Positions 1 to 14,519 of a DNA stretch of 64,000 nt are shown one piece after another. The notes under the pieces were generated by a model that ran no database searches, was not told the origin of the DNA, and saw nothing but the letters and a program-made list of their open reading frames with translations. This stretch comes from Sinonovacula constricta. Its lineage: Eukaryota; Mollusca; Bivalvia; Cardiida; Solecurtidae. The position numbers and the translations under genes are program-made. The stretch's first letter is position 1; each line of letters begins with the position of its first letter. The stretch lies in the NCBI GenBank assembly GCA_007844125.1, contig CM017555.1, positions 27,581,624-27,645,623 on the forward strand. The letters are read 5' to 3'.

Positions 1-1803
1 CTGACACCATTTGTCTCAGCAAATAATATTTTCTTCTCTGTTTGTAAAAAATATAGAACTGAGTATGCTGAGGCATGCAGTGACAGACTTTGCAATTCCA
101 GAATGATATAGCAGACAACAAGGAAATAAATCAAAGTAGTAGATAGTCTGGTGTTCTGCATATTCATCTTCTTGTTTTAAGTACTGGTACATGCTCTCTG
201 TCATGCCATGGATGTTGTACATCCATAACATTTCTTGTTATATATATTCTTTATTACTTGAAGGTACTGCTGATATATTAGGACTAAAAACTGATTGCAG
301 AAAATAAAATGAATTTAATAATTCTCATTTAAGCATTATATATGTTGTAATTTTCTTTAAGATATCTTTTTTTCTTACTATTACAAATGGCATTTTGTAC
401 TGTGTCATGTAAGTTGTTCTTTTGTGATATTTGACTGTAAATGCTTTAAGTACTATTTGTTAGAGTTGCTCAGAACACTTCTTGTTGAAGCTGATACCTA
501 ATACTGTGAAGCTCCTCAAATGCTGGTTTAACTATTTTTTGATACATTACAATGACCCAATGATGTTCATATTAGTGGTGTGCAGCTGGCGGAGGTAGAA
601 AACTGTCTTGGTAGAACCACCAGCACACCACATGCAGTTGAACAATCTAAATGTATTTGCACCAGGATTTCTTTTTTTAAAATTTATTTGTAATGGTGTT
701 GGTGTTCTCAAAATGCTTGTCTATCTATGACTTTTACTCCAATGGTCACATCACCATCAGATTAGCCAAATGCACCATGTATGTTTTTTTTACTTGCAGC
801 TTAGGGATATGTGGTACTTACATAAATGATTGCTTCCATAGTAACTGAAAATTAGCTCATTTTATTTGAACTGAATCAAATAAGGGGTTCCTTAGAAAAA
901 AGCAAAAAAAGCTGTGTTAAGTATTCCATGATTTGTTCATGTTGCTGGATGATTTTACACAGGTACAGCACCATGTTGACGAATTGGATCAGATTTGCTG
1001 AATTACTGTAATAATGAACTGCAAATTGTCCATCAAAACTGATTCTAAAACTGTGGATTTCTTTTAGATTATTCAAGCAATTTAGGAATATGATAAAAAA
1101 ATTGGCATCAGTGTTTTCTCGTAATCTTCAATTAAACTACCCTACCAATACAAAGTAAACAAGATTTTTTTCATGGATATATAGCCAAATCATTTGTTCA
1201 ATAGAGTTACTTTTGGGCCTGATAAAAAGCATATTACACAATTATAACTATCAATATAAGTAACCTATAACCTATAAGTATTCTTTTCATAGGTTTTTAA
1301 TCTACATTTAATGCCTGAATATAGTATTGGCATGTGTTAAAGTGTAGTTTTTAAGTATTGACATCTTATCCAAGTAAGAAACAATTGCATAAATACAGTA
1401 AATACAAACATTACTCGAATTATTTATTTTTTAAATTGTTACAGTAATGACGAGGATGGTGATGGTGATGGTGATGTGATTGATGATGATAATGATGTTG
1501 ATAAGGATATTGATGTTGATACCTGTGTAAATAATAATTAGCATACTCTAATTAAATCTTGATCCTTTTCAGCTTTTACAACTACTTTAACTTATTGATG
1601 TGCGAACTATTTTTCTATTAAATATAGAAAACATATGTTTTAGTGTTTTTGTATGTATTTTTATATGTTGTGTTATAGGCGTCTCACTTCTGCAGTTATT
1701 GTAAGTTCTATGATAGAAGTGCAGCTTTGCATGTTTGATTTTAAGTTGCAAGTTAAAGGGTAAATGTAACAAACAAACGGAATCTAATATGTTTTAATAT
1801 AAT
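1..1803. other. Intergenic, no gene seen
   Basis: AT-rich sequence downstream of the first secreted-peptide gene. I find no ORF or exon with protein-family character. A short GAT/GGT-rich microsatellite lies at about 1446-1525. Nothing else can be supported. Confidence 0.6.
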
Positions 1804-1809
1804 TTTATT
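1804..1809 (-). terminator. Poly(A) signal of secreted-peptide gene A
   Basis: AATAAA on the minus strand, about 40 bases past the stop codon at 1850. It would give a very short 3' UTR, which fits a small secreted-peptide gene. Confidence 0.6.
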
Positions 1810-1849
1810 GCAGTATCCTCAGGGAAGTACAATAATTCAATTTCTCCAA

Positions 1850-2853
1850 TCATGCCAATGGAAGATCTCTTCTGCGGTCTGAAATGAACGTAATTATTAT
1901 TTAAATGCCACTTTTTATTAGAGAAAAAATATTTGCATTTAAGAATATGCAAACAAATGTGCAACAGCTTACTTATTTAGATGGTATCTAATAGTTTGTC
2001 TATATCAAAAGTATGTAACAAAATATTTAAACTGTTTTGTGTAATTGCTGCCTTATTTCTGCATACACTTAAACTTTAGTCTGAAACAACAACAACAACG
2101 ATTTCGGACATTTCCTGAATTGTTAGGCAGTACACTTTGCAAAATAAATCACTCCAAAGGTTCATTCTCAAATCTGTAAATTATCTTGCTGGGGATTTCT
2201 GCTAAAATAGATATCGACATCAGGGCGGACTACCCGGATGTTATAATGTTATCGAGTAAATGGTCAGTAATTTTCTTAGTTTAAAAATAGGTAACTGTGC
2301 AGCGTTGCTAAGATCGGAAATACATGTTTGTAGAGTCAGGTAGGGAGTTGAGCTTCTCATATAGATGGAGTAAATAAACAGTCATTTTCGGGATCTTTTT
2401 AGGCAATTTTAATCTTCTGATTGTTGTGTGAATAGAAATGGGTCTAAACTGTCGAATACCATCCTCATAACAATATCGAAACAAATCTGACATGTTTCGA
2501 AAAACCACCCAGATGCGACTTTAATGAAACGGGCCCCTGACCAGCAAAACATGACACAAAAACAATATACATACCTGCCTATCTGTATAAAAAGCCAACA
2601 GACAACACGATATACACGTTTAATCTAGTCTATGCAAAACAAAACAACGCACCGAATCTCAGAGAAATGACTAATGAGCGAGTGCTTATAACTCCAGATA
2701 AAGGTTTTTGGATCAGATTAGCGCAACACACGTGACGTGTGCAATACACGTGACGTAAGTCTGTTCCATGTAAGGGGGGTAATGACAAATTTACTAAGAA
2801 TGACTTGTGTTATCAAAAGACTAGATTAATTATTTGTAACAAGAAACAAAAAC

Positions 2854-2936
<83 letters not shown>

Positions 2937-4251
2937 ACGTATGTACACCAGAAGGCGTTATTCGTCGGAAAATGACACGGAAGCTATGATGGGGTTTATG
3001 TTTTAGCAAAGAACTAAGATTTAACGTTGCTTATAAATCAATGTAGCATAATGAAATAATAGTTTTCAGACGAAATAACTACCGTTGACGCATGTGCAGA
3101 TGTGTCCACGATCGTCGTTTTCCCAGCATTTTACAACCTGTCCACTTGAACACGTGGTTAGCACACAGTCGTCATCGTTACGGCAGAACTCTGCGCTAGC
3201 GAACGCTGAAATAGAAACAACAACAAGGTTTTTAAGTGTTTCAAGTTTTTAAAGTACAAGTAAATACAACTTAACTCTATAAACCAGTTCACAATTCATT
3301 GCAATATTACTCTTCTTATCTATTGTTACGTCAAATCTCGAGAAATTATGGAAAAATGACTCGATATACATTTTGGGTATAGACTCTGATATTGCAAAAG
3401 TGAATCTTTATCAGATACTTTGATCAAGTTCATTGGGCCATTCTTATAAGTAGCTTTAAATCGCTTAATTTAGAAGTTCATCTAGAATTAGTTAATGAAA
3501 ATGCAATTGTCGTCACTTAATAAAGAGCGACGCCTTCCGTGGAATATTTTTTCCTTAAAAGTGAGCGATTTATGTCGAATGTTAAAAGCAATAATTTTAC
3601 ACATAAAAACATCAAGCAATAATAGTAATACCTGCGCTGCTAACAACTGAATTCGCAATCCAAATTGTTCTCACGTCGAAAATGTATCGGTGTATTGATC
3701 GGCATTATTAACTGTAGATATCGAAATGCCCCTAATAGAAACAAACATATGTCGGCTAGATTAATCTGTATCTGCTACGGCTACGGCATAAAGATTTTTT
3801 TATATGTTTCCATTAGGGTTTTCGTGTTTGTTACGTATTTTCACTAATTATTAACGACAGCTCTATGAACTATGCCTCCTACAGGAGCTGGACAGTCCAG
3901 TGGTAGAACGCATGACTCCGGAACACGGGGTTCGGAATTCGAACCTCGGCTGGGTCGAATTGTTCCCCTTTACCCAGGTTTATAAATGGGTACCTGAAAT
4001 GGTTATTCGGGTCATGTACATACAACATGTTTACCCAATGTCCGGGGATTAAACTGTACAGTCTGCTGTATATGCATTGGCTTAGTAGTAGACGTTAAAC
4101 CACACCTTTATTTTTGATGCCAAACACCTGTGATATTTTCTTCTTTATTGTCTGACCCGTCATAAAATACATTGAAAGTAGGTGGTGGACAGTAAAAAAC
4201 AAGAAACATACCTAGTAAGCTGATAAGTGTAAACAGCAACAATGTCCTCAT
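1850..4251 (-). CDS. Secreted six-cysteine peptide, cvSI-like (gene A)
   Basis: Three exons read on the minus strand: 4251-4212 (40 bp), 3205-3083 (123 bp) and 1878-1850 (29 bp). Together they encode 63 aa. Both introns have GT-AG ends and sit in phase 1. Residues 1-18 ([18 protein letters not shown]) form a signal peptide with a likely cut before EFC. The mature part is about 45 aa with six cysteines spaced C-x5-C-x4-C-x7-C-x9-C-x-C, ending in CTCVN and a basic tail (DRRRDLPLA). The start EFC..D.DC, the CW/CtC pattern and the size recall the cvSI protease-inhibitor family described in oysters. That family usually has more cysteines, so this may be a half-size relative, and inhibitor function is inference. 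A TATA box lies upstream and AATAAA downstream. It is a paralogue of the gene at 12695-14384. It could instead be an antimicrobial or other cysteine-rich effector. Confidence 0.8.
1976..2470. mobile_element. TTAA-family MITE (B end left, A end right)
   Basis: About 490 bp inside intron 2 of gene A. The left end reads GATGGTATCTAATAGTTTG and the right end AAACTGTCGAATACCATC, which are inverted to each other. The centre carries the family motif TAGATATCGACATCAG. It matches the copies at 33235, 44463 and 48852. It has no coding capacity. Confidence 0.7.
2856..2933. repeat. (TA)n microsatellite in intron 2 of gene A
   Basis: About 39 uninterrupted TA units, 150 bp past the donor site of exon 2. 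A longer (TA)n tract occupies the corresponding place in the paralogue. Confidence 0.95.
3885..4110 (+). mobile_element. tRNA-derived SINE-like copy in intron 1 of gene A
   Basis: Box A-like (CAGTCCAGTGGTAGAACG) and box B-like (GGAATTCGAACCTCGG) segments lie about 30 bases apart. A non-tRNA body follows, ending near GACGTTAAACC. There is no foldable tRNA cloverleaf, so a SINE is preferred over a tRNA gene. Confidence 0.45.
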
Positions 4252-4295
4252 GATGGAAAATCTATGCTTTGAAACAAATGAGCAGGTTGCTCGTC

Positions 4296-4368
4296 TTTTT
4301 ATAGTCCACGTTATCAGTAGCGGTCAGCATGGTATATTCCTATAAGGAGCAGCCAGACTAAGATAAAG
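4296..4368 (-). promoter_or_regulatory. Promoter of gene A: TATA box with GATA-type sites
   Basis: TATAAAAA lies at 4296-4303, 45 bases upstream of the start codon. An ACTGATAAC (GATA-type) site is at 4310-4318 and a TTTATCT (inverted GATA) site at 4361-4367. The same three elements in the same order occur upstream of gene B. Factor identity is inferred from the consensus only. Confidence 0.65.
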
Positions 4369-4464
4369 GCCGTATTATACAATGACCTTAGCCTGTATTC
4401 CTTAATTCCTTAATTTGGAAACACATTGCACCATAAACGAGTTCCGATTTCCCAAACCCGCCCC

Positions 4465-5345
4465 CCCCCCCCCCAACACACACACAACAACACCCATAAT
4501 AGGTGATACGGGCTATGTGCTGTCTATCAGAAAGACCCTCAATACTAGTAATTTTTCAAACTTTAAAGGAGGCTCCGACTCGGTGACAACACATACCGTC
4601 CATTTGCCAGTCGATAGCCCCCAAGTTTCAATAATCTTTATACTTCTGGTAAAAATGGATTTGTCCATAATTGTGCAAAGGTGTTCCAGATTTTTACATT
4701 CTTTTAATTCTACTTGGTCTCAGCCTCCTTTTGAAACTAAAAGATTAAGATAACCATCAAAATAGGAATTCTGATGCCATTTCAACAGACTGTTATTAAA
4801 GATAAATAAGTCGATGTCCCAGGTTCTATTTCCGGTCGGTATGTAGTGTAATCAAATCTTCAGGACTACAAGTTTGCACTGTTCATATAATTGGTAATGT
4901 ACGCAAGAAGAAATTATAATTCGAGTGGATTTTATTAATTACAGTTGGATTTTACAGACTGATTATATACAAGGATAGGATCGAAACAACGTGTATGTGT
5001 TTCTGTGTCACTTGAAGCATTCATAAAAAATGGATAAAGTTATTTAGCCCTGAAGATACAATGTGTGGCACTTCGAGCTTCAAGAGTCTGAATGGAGCTA
5101 TGCTTCAATCACAATTGATACTTTAAAACGATATCGTTGTTGACGATTATATTTTGGTATAAAATAGCAAACTTTCCGAAGATGCGAAATCGAAGGCTTA
5201 TTTCTAAATTTTTCGACACACACTTTTAGTGATATTAAATGGGTTCTTGCACTTAATAATATTGTTTGCCTTTTTTTGGTGGGTGGCGGGGGGGGGGGGG
5301 GGGGGGGGGGTTGGGGGGTTGGGGGAGGGGAGGGGGGAGGTGCGG
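4465..5345. other. Intergenic with poly-C and poly-G tracts
   Basis: Upstream flank of gene A. It holds a C-run at 4461-4475 and a strongly G-rich run at about 5287-5340. Open frames over the G-run are low-complexity glycine or proline artefacts. No gene is seen. Confidence 0.6.
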
Positions 5346-5584
5346 TACCTCTCCGGCTGCGGAAAATTCGCAACAAGTTGCCAAAAAAGAATTCCGCATC
5401 GCTGTCGCATGTCGTGCTGCTTCCGTTCCTCCACCATAGGGCTTGTTCTTGTGCAATTATTCTGCTGTCGCTTTCGTTCCGCTGGAGTAAGGATATTTAC
5501 TCTATTTAATTTGTTCTTGGGCGATTGTTCTGCTGCCGCTTTCGTTCCGCCGCCGCAATATGGATTCTCACAATTGAGTCGATA

Positions 5585-5826
5585 CCAGGCCCAACTTGCA
5601 GAATCCATTCTCATTTGACAATTTTCTCATGCTAACATATAGTGTTAAGTAGTTATTTCTTAGTAATACAATATTCTTGCTGTATTATGATAAGAACTTA
5701 AACCTTGCCATGCTTATAGCGTATAGAAAGAAAGATTTTTAAAACTACATCCCCGTCAGAAGTATTCATGGAAACAAAATTTGAGCTTGAGCAAAATCTC
5801 AATTGAAAAAGGATTCTGCAAGCGGG
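5585..5826. mobile_element. Short MITE with CTTGCAGAATC-type inverted ends
   Basis: The left end GGCCCAACTTGCAGAATCC is inverted to the right end GGATTCTGCAAGCGGGGTC. A second copy lies at about 40410-40657 and shares both ends and the subterminal AATTTGARCTTGAGCAAAATC. The right end runs directly into the 33-bp minisatellite. Confidence 0.55.
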
Positions 5827-8800
5827 GTCTGGCCTTATGGTTCACTCTCTGCGTGCAGGGTCTGGCCTTATGGTTCACTCTCTGCAAGCAGGGTCTGGCC
5901 TTATGGTTCACTCTCTGCAAGCGGGGTCTGGCCTTATGGTTCACTCTCTGCGAGCAGGGTCTGACCTTATGGTTCACTCTCTGCAAGTGGGTCTGACCTT
6001 ATGGTTCACTCTCTGCAAGTGGGTTCTGGCCTTATGGTTCACTCTCTGCAAGCAGGGTCTGACCTTATGGTTCACTCTCTGCAAGCGGGGTCTGGACTTA
6101 TGGTTCACTCTCTGCAAGTGGGTTCTGGCCTTATGGTTCACTCTCTGCAAGCAGGGTCTGACCTTATGGTTCACTCTCTGCAAGCGGGGTCTGGACTTAT
6201 GGTTCACTGTCTGCAAGCGGGGTCTGGACTTATGGTTCACTGTCTGCAAGCGGGGTCTGACCTTATGGTTCACTCTCTGCAAGCGGGGTCTGGACTTATG
6301 GTTCACTCTATGCAAGTGGGTTCTGGCCTTATGGTTCACTCTCTGCAAGTGGGTCTGACCTTATGGTTCACTCTATGCAAGTGGGTTCTGGCCTTATGGT
6401 TCACTCTCTGCAAGCGGGGTCTGGCCGTATGGTTCACTCTCTGCAAGCAGGGTCTGACCTTATGGTTCACTCTCTGCAAGCAGGGTCTGACCTTCTGGTT
6501 CACTCTCTGCAAGCGGGGTCTGGCCTTATGGTTCACTCTCCGCAAGCAGGGTCTGGCCTTATGGTTCATTCTCTGCAAGCAGGGTCTGGCCTTATGGTTC
6601 ACTGTCTGCAAGCGGGGTCTGGCCTTATGGTTCACTCTCTGCGAGCAGGGTCTGACCTTATGGTTCACTCTCTGCAAGTGGGTCTGACCTTATGGTTCAC
6701 TCTCTGCAAGTGGGTCTGACCTTATGGTTCACTCTCTGCAAGTGGGTTCTGGCCTTATGGTTCACTCTCTGCAAGTGGGTCTGACCTTATGGTTCACTCT
6801 CTGCAAGCGGGGTCTGGACTTATGGTTCACTGTCTGCAAGCGGGGTCTGGACTTATGGTTCACTGTCTGCAAGCGGGGTCTGACCTTATGGTTCACTCTC
6901 TGCAAGCGGGGACTGGACTTATGGTTCACTGTCTGCAAGTGGGTTCTGGCCTTATGGTTCACTCTCTGCAAGTAGGTCTGACCTTATGGTCCACTCTCTG
7001 CAAGTGGGTTCTGGCCTAATGGTTCACTCTCTGCAAGCGGGGTCTGGCCTTATGGTTCACTCTCTGCAAGCAGGGCCTGACCTTATGGCTCACTCTCTGC
7101 AAGCAGGGTCTGACCTTCTGGTTCACTTTCTGCAAGCGGGGTCTGGCCTTATGGTTCACTCTCTGCAAGCAGGGTCTGGCCTTATGGTTCACTCTCTGCG
7201 AGCAGGGTCTGACCTTATGGTCCACTCTCTGCAAGTGGGTTCTGGCCTAATGGTTCACTCTCTGCAAGCGGGGTCTGGCCTTATGGTTCACTCTCTGCAA
7301 GCAGGGCCTGACCTTATGGTTCACTCTCTGCAAGCAGGGTCTGACCTTCTGGTTCACTTTCTGCAAGCGGGGTCTGGCCTTATGGTTCACTCTCTGCAAG
7401 CAGGGTCTGGCCTTATGGTTCACTCTCTGCGAGCAGGGTCTGACCTTATGGTTCACTCTCTGCAAGCAGGGTCTGACCTTATGGTTCACTCTCTGCAAGC
7501 GGGGTCTGGCCTTATGGTTCACTTTCTGCAAGCAGGGTCTGACCTTATGGTTCACTCTCTGCAAGCAGGGTCTGACCTTATGGTTCACTCTTTGCAAGCA
7601 GGGTCTGACCTTATGGTTTACTCTCTGCAAGCAGGGTCTGACCTTATGGTTCACTCTCTGCAAGCAGGGTCTGACCTTATGGTTCACTCTCTGCAAGAAG
7701 GGTCTGGCCTTATGGTTCACTCTCTGCAAGCGGGGTCTGGCCTTAGGTTTCACTCTCTGCGAGCAGGGTCTGACCTTATGGTTCACTCTCTGCAAGTGGT
7801 CTGACCTTATGGTTCACTCTCTGCAAGTGGGTCTGACCTTATGGTTCACTCTCTGCAAGTGGGTTCTGGCCTTATGGTTCACTCTCTGCAAGTGGGTCTG
7901 ACCTTATGGTTCACTGTCTGCAAGCGGGGTCTGGACTTATGGTTCACTGTCTGCAAGCGGGGTCTGGACTTATGGTTCACTGTCTGCAAGCGGGGTCTGA
8001 CCTTATGGTTCACTCTCTGCAAGCGGGGTCTGGACTTATGGTTTACTGTCTGCAAGTGGGTTCTGGCCTTATGGTTCACTCTCTGCAAGTGGGTCTGACC
8101 TTATGGTTCACTCTCTGCAAGTGGGTTCTGGCCTTATGGTTCACTCTCTGCAAGCAGGGTCTGGCCTTATGGTTCACTGTCTGCGAGCAGGGTCTGACCT
8201 TATGGTTCACTCTCTGCAAGCAGGGTCTGACCTTATGGTTCACTCTCTGCAAGCGGGGTCTGGCCTTATGGTTCACTCTCTGCTAGCAGGGTCTGACCTT
8301 ATGGTTCACTCTCTGCGAGCAGGGTCTGATCTTATGGTTCACTCTTTGCAAGCAGGGTCTGACCTTATGGTTTACTCTCTGCAAGCAGGGTCTGACCTTA
8401 TGGTTCACTCTCTGCAAGCAGGGTCTGACCTTATGGTTCACTCTCTGCAAGCAGGGTCTGACCTTATGGTTCACTCTCTGCAAGAAGGGTCTGGCCTTAT
8501 GGTTCACTCTCTGCAAGCGGGGTCTGGCCTTAGGTTTCATTCTCTGCGAGCAGGGTCTGACCTTATGGTTCACTCTCTGCAAGTGGGTCTGACCTTATGG
8601 TTCACTCTCTGCAAGTGGGTCTGACCTTATGGTTCACTCTCTGCAAGTGGGTTCTGGCCTTATGGTTCACTCTCTGCAAGTGGGTCTGACCTTATGGTTC
8701 ACTGTCTGCAAGCAGGGTCTGGCCTTATGGTTCACTCTCTGCGAGCAGGGTCTGACCTTATGGTCCACTCTCTGCAAGTGGGTTCTGGCCTAATGGTTCA

Positions 8801-10700
8801 CTCTCTGCAAGCGGGGTCTGGCCTTATGGTTCACTCTCTGCAAGCAGGGTCTGACCTTATGGTTCACTCTCTGCAAGCAGGGTCTGACCTTCTGGTTCAC
8901 TTTCTGCAAGCGGGGTCTGGCCTTATGGTTCACTCTCTGCAAGCAGGGTCTGGCCTTATGGTTCACTCTCTGCGAGCAGGGTCTGACCTTATGGTTCACT
9001 CTCTGCAAGCAGGGTCTGACCTTATGGTTCACTCTCTGCAAGCGGGGTCTGGCCTTATGGTTCACTTTCTGCAAGCAGGGTCTGACCTTATGGTTCACTC
9101 TCTGCAAGCAGGGTCTGACCTTATGGTTCACTCTTTGCAAGCAGGGTCTGACCTTATGGTTTACTCTCTGCAAGCAGGGTCTGACCTTATGGTTCACTCT
9201 CTGCAAGCAGGGTCTGACCTTATGGTTCACTCTCTGCAAGAAGGGTCTGGCCTTATGGTTCACTCTCTGCAAGCGGGGTCTGGCCTTAGGTTTCACTCTC
9301 TGCGAGCAGGGTCTGACCTTATGGTTCACTCTCTGCAAGTGGTCTGACCTTATGGTTCACTCTCTGCAAGTGGGTCTGACCTTATGGTTCACTCTCTGCA
9401 AGTGGGTTCTGGCCTTATGGTTCACTCTCTGCAAGTGGGTCTGACCTTATGGTTCACTGTCTGCAAGCGGGGTCTGGACTTATGGTTCACTGTCTGCAAG
9501 CGGGGTCTGGACTTATGGTTCACTGTCTGCAAGCGGGGTCTGACCTTATGGTTCACTCTCTGCAAGCGGGGTCTGGACTTATGGTTTACTGTCTGCAAGT
9601 GGGTTCTGGCCTTATGGTTCACTCTCTGCAAGTGGGTCTGACCTTATGGTTCACTCTCTGCAAGTGGGTTCTGGCCTTATGGTTCACTCTCTGCAAGCAG
9701 GGTCTGGCCTTATGGTTCACTGTCTGCGAGCAGGGTCTGACCTTATGGTTCACTCTCTGCAAGCAGGGTCTGACCTTATGGTTCACTCTCTGCAAGCGGG
9801 GTCTGGCCTTATGGTTCACTCTCTGCTAGCAGGGTCTGACCTTATGGTTCACTCTCTGCGAGCAGGGTCTGATCTTATGGTTCACTCTTTGCAAGCAGGG
9901 TCTGACCTTATGGTTTACTCTCTGCAAGCAGGGTCTGACCTTATGGTTCACTCTCTGCAAGCAGGGTCTGACCTTATGGTTCACTCTCTGCAAGCAGGGT
10001 CTGACCTTATGGTTCACTCTCTGCAAGAAGGGTCTGGCCTTATGGTTCACTCTCTGCAAGCGGGGTCTGGCCTTAGGTTTCATTCTCTGCGAGCAGGGTC
10101 TGACCTTATGGTTCACTCTCTGCAAGTGGGTCTGACCTTATGGTTCACTCTCTGCAAGTGGGTCTGACCTTATGGTTCTGGGTTCTGGCCTTATGGTTCA
10201 CTCTCTGCAAGTGGGTCTGACCTTATGGTTCACTGTCTGCAAGCGGGGTCTGGACTTATGGTTCACTGTCTGCAAGCGGGGTCTGGACTTATGGTTCACT
10301 GTCTGCAAGCGGGGTCTGGACTTATGGTTCACTCTCTGCAAGCGGGGTCTGGACTTATGGTTTACTGTCTGCAAGTGGGTTCTGGCCTTATGGTTCACTC
10401 TCTGCAAGTGGGTCTGACCTTATGGTTCACTCTCTGCAAGTGGGTTCTGGCCTTATGGTTCACTCTCTGCAAGCAGGGTCTGGCCTTATGGTTCACTGTC
10501 TGCGAGCAGGGTCTGACCTTATGGTTCACTCTCTGCAAGCAGGGTCTGACCTTATGGTTCACTCTCTGCAAGCGGGGTCTGACCTTATGGTTCACTCTCT
10601 GCAAGCAGGGTCTGGCCTTATGGTTCACTGTCTGCAAGCGGGGTCTGGCCTTATGGTTCACTGTCTGCAAGCGGGGTCTGGCCTTGTGGTTCACTCTCTG
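5817..10700. repeat. 33-bp minisatellite, ~148 units, with 1543-bp higher-order repeat
   Basis: The core unit is 33 bp: CTGCAAGCAGGGTCTGGCC followed by TTATGGTTCACTCT. Variants include GTGGG-type units of 32 bp, TTTC, GTCTGC and CGCAAG forms. Long blocks recur at an offset of 1543 bp (7247-8624 against 8790-10167, nearly identical) and a 231-bp block (7 units) is duplicated near 7015/7246. Because 33 is divisible by three, both strands contain long open frames of 11-residue repeats. They change frame at every 32-bp unit and are not credible genes. Confidence 0.95.
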
Positions 10701-12437
10701 AATAGCAGTGTTCTTCCGCGCAAGAAGATCCGCGTAGTAAATTTCAAAACGTGACCAATGGTTAGTTACATGGGCATGCCTTGAGATTACTTTCGCACAC
10801 ACAACATAATAATTTCAACTGTTCACTTGTAGACCGAGCATTCGTGTTTGAATTCCCTTTTTATGTGTTTGTTTGCTTTTGGGTTTATCGTCCCGCTAAC
10901 AGCTTTTCAGTTACTTGGAGACGGTGTCCACCCAAATATTGTGCTGCCTTCGCTGTGTTTAGCATGCCTGACATAATACAACACCTAGTCACAATATCCT
11001 GACATACGGGCTGATTAGACGTGGAACTACCCTTACATTTCCTTGAGCATTAGCAAGGGAGTTATACTACAACCATTTTTAACGACTTACAAACTTGCTC
11101 AGAAAACAGCTTAATATATTTGTTTTAGTTTGGTTTGCAAATAAAAAAATTAAATGCCAACTGCATATAACTACAAGGCCTCAAAATTCGATTTCTTTAT
11201 GTAGATTTCTGACATCTAAAAGAAAGCAGAAAGCTTTGATAGTCCCCAAAAAGTCTATATAATTTTTTAGAAAACTGATTGTTGGCGGTAGTTAACAAGA
11301 TAGATGTGAAGAAACACAATGCTTTCGTGACAAAACCATAAAAGCAGATCTCTGCCACAGTATGCCTTATAGGTGCTCTGTTTCTGTTAAATCATTTTTT
11401 TTTTTATCAGGGTATTGATGTTAATAATATATAAAATTGAGTCCAACTTACATAAATACTTGGCAAATATAAGTTTGACACAACATCGACAAAACATGAA
11501 TCGAAAGGAAAACCGAAATGGCACGTACATAGATACATGTATTGACAAAAAATTTGTTTAGATAAGTTTTATTTCAATAGACAATGTTTATAATATTTAA
11601 ATTTTAATTTCCAAAATAATAGTTTATCATTATACTGTGTTGAAACCCGTCTTTCTTTTTCGATAAATGTAGATATTAATACTGTGTATTTACTATGATG
11701 AAAATGAATCAATAATAATTTTTTACAACTTTTACAATAACAGAATTTGTAAGTATTGTATGATTTTTTTGAGAATTGGGGCAGAAACGGTTGACAAAAC
11801 AGAATCCATATATATATATGCTTTATTTAACATAAAATTTCGAAACCTCGAAATCGAATGTTGCTTTTCTCCACGCATAATAGGAAATTAAGAGGCAAGC
11901 AGTTTAATTCCCGGCTGCAGTGGTAAACTGTTCATGTTGACTTTCGTTAAGATTTAAGAATTATAAACATTTAGCAGTTAAACAATTAAATGAATTAGTA
12001 TGTATATGCAGGCGTATAGATTTAAAATCAAATTTATTAGATATTATAATTTGAAAAAAGCACCTTAAATTTATTTTAATTATTGTTACACATTGTATAC
12101 CTTAGAGCATTGTAATGCATCAGCATTAACAAATATTTAAATGCCAACCATATATGTCATGGTCTTTAAAAGACTGGAAACAATTTTGATAACTTAGCGG
12201 CGACATTACAGTTATTTGTGATACTGCACTAAATCCCCCCCCCCCCTTGTAAGTACGAGGTAAATATTGTATGAAAACAAATAATGAGTTACCATTACAA
12301 GGAGCGTACAAGGTACGTGCTGTATAATAAACATAATTACCGTCTAATTGATATATTTAATTTTCATTTTTTACCAGAATTATCGTTTGAATAAATATAT
12401 GTATAAGTTGCACATTAATATTAAGGAAAATTTCCAT

Positions 12438-12469
<32 letters not shown>

Positions 12470-12640
12470 AAAAAAAACAAAAAAAACAACAACATAATTG
12501 CTTAGTTTATAACTACTTTGTGTAAATAACCCAACTGACTCGAACTGTGTTTGGACTGCATGAAAAAAAGGCAATAATAATTTGTGTGTTCCAAATTATT
12601 TGGGTGGGTGTTGAAAGAAAGAAGATAATCCCAAAAGTAT
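10701..12640. other. Intergenic, AT-rich, no gene seen
   Basis: Between the minisatellite and the 3' end of gene B. Short homopolymer tracts lie at 12235-12246 (C) and 12441-12480 (C then A). No exon or named repeat could be supported. Confidence 0.55.
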
Positions 12641-12649
12641 ACGCATTAT

Positions 12650-12655
12650 TTTAAT
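12650..12655 (-). terminator. Variant poly(A) signal of gene B
   Basis: ATTAAA on the minus strand, 40 bases past the stop codon at 12695. This is the same distance as AATAAA in gene A. Confidence 0.5.
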
Positions 12656-12694
12656 GCAATTTCTTCATTTAAATCGAATGCTGAATGTCTGCTC

Positions 12695-14384
<1,690 letters not shown>

Positions 14385-14419
14385 GTTGAAAAATGATAAA
14401 TCTGGCCAATCTGGCAAAA

Positions 14420-14499
14420 CTTTTATAGTCGTTTTGTTATCAGCAAATGGTGAGCAATTATGATTTTCTTATAAGAATGTAGGTCAGACTTTGATAAAG
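14420..14499 (-). promoter_or_regulatory. Promoter of gene B: TATA box with GATA-type sites
   Basis: TATAAAAG lies at 14420-14427, 36 bases upstream of the start codon. CTGATAAC is at 14436-14443 and CTTTATC at 14493-14499. Order and spacing match gene A (TATA to first GATA 8-10 bases), although the sequence between the sites has diverged. Confidence 0.65.
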
Positions 14500-14519
14500 T
14501 CACTGTGAGGTAAAGCCAA

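Noticed and set aside
5098..5618. Overlapping Gly-, Pro- and Cys-rich ORFs on both strands
   Set aside because: They arise from the poly-G tract. There is no conserved domain, and frames overlap on both strands.
5781..10754. Long plus- and minus-strand frames of 11-residue repeats, up to 272 codons
   Set aside because: They follow from a 33-bp tandem unit. Frames exist on both strands, shift at 32-bp units, and have no start context or domain.
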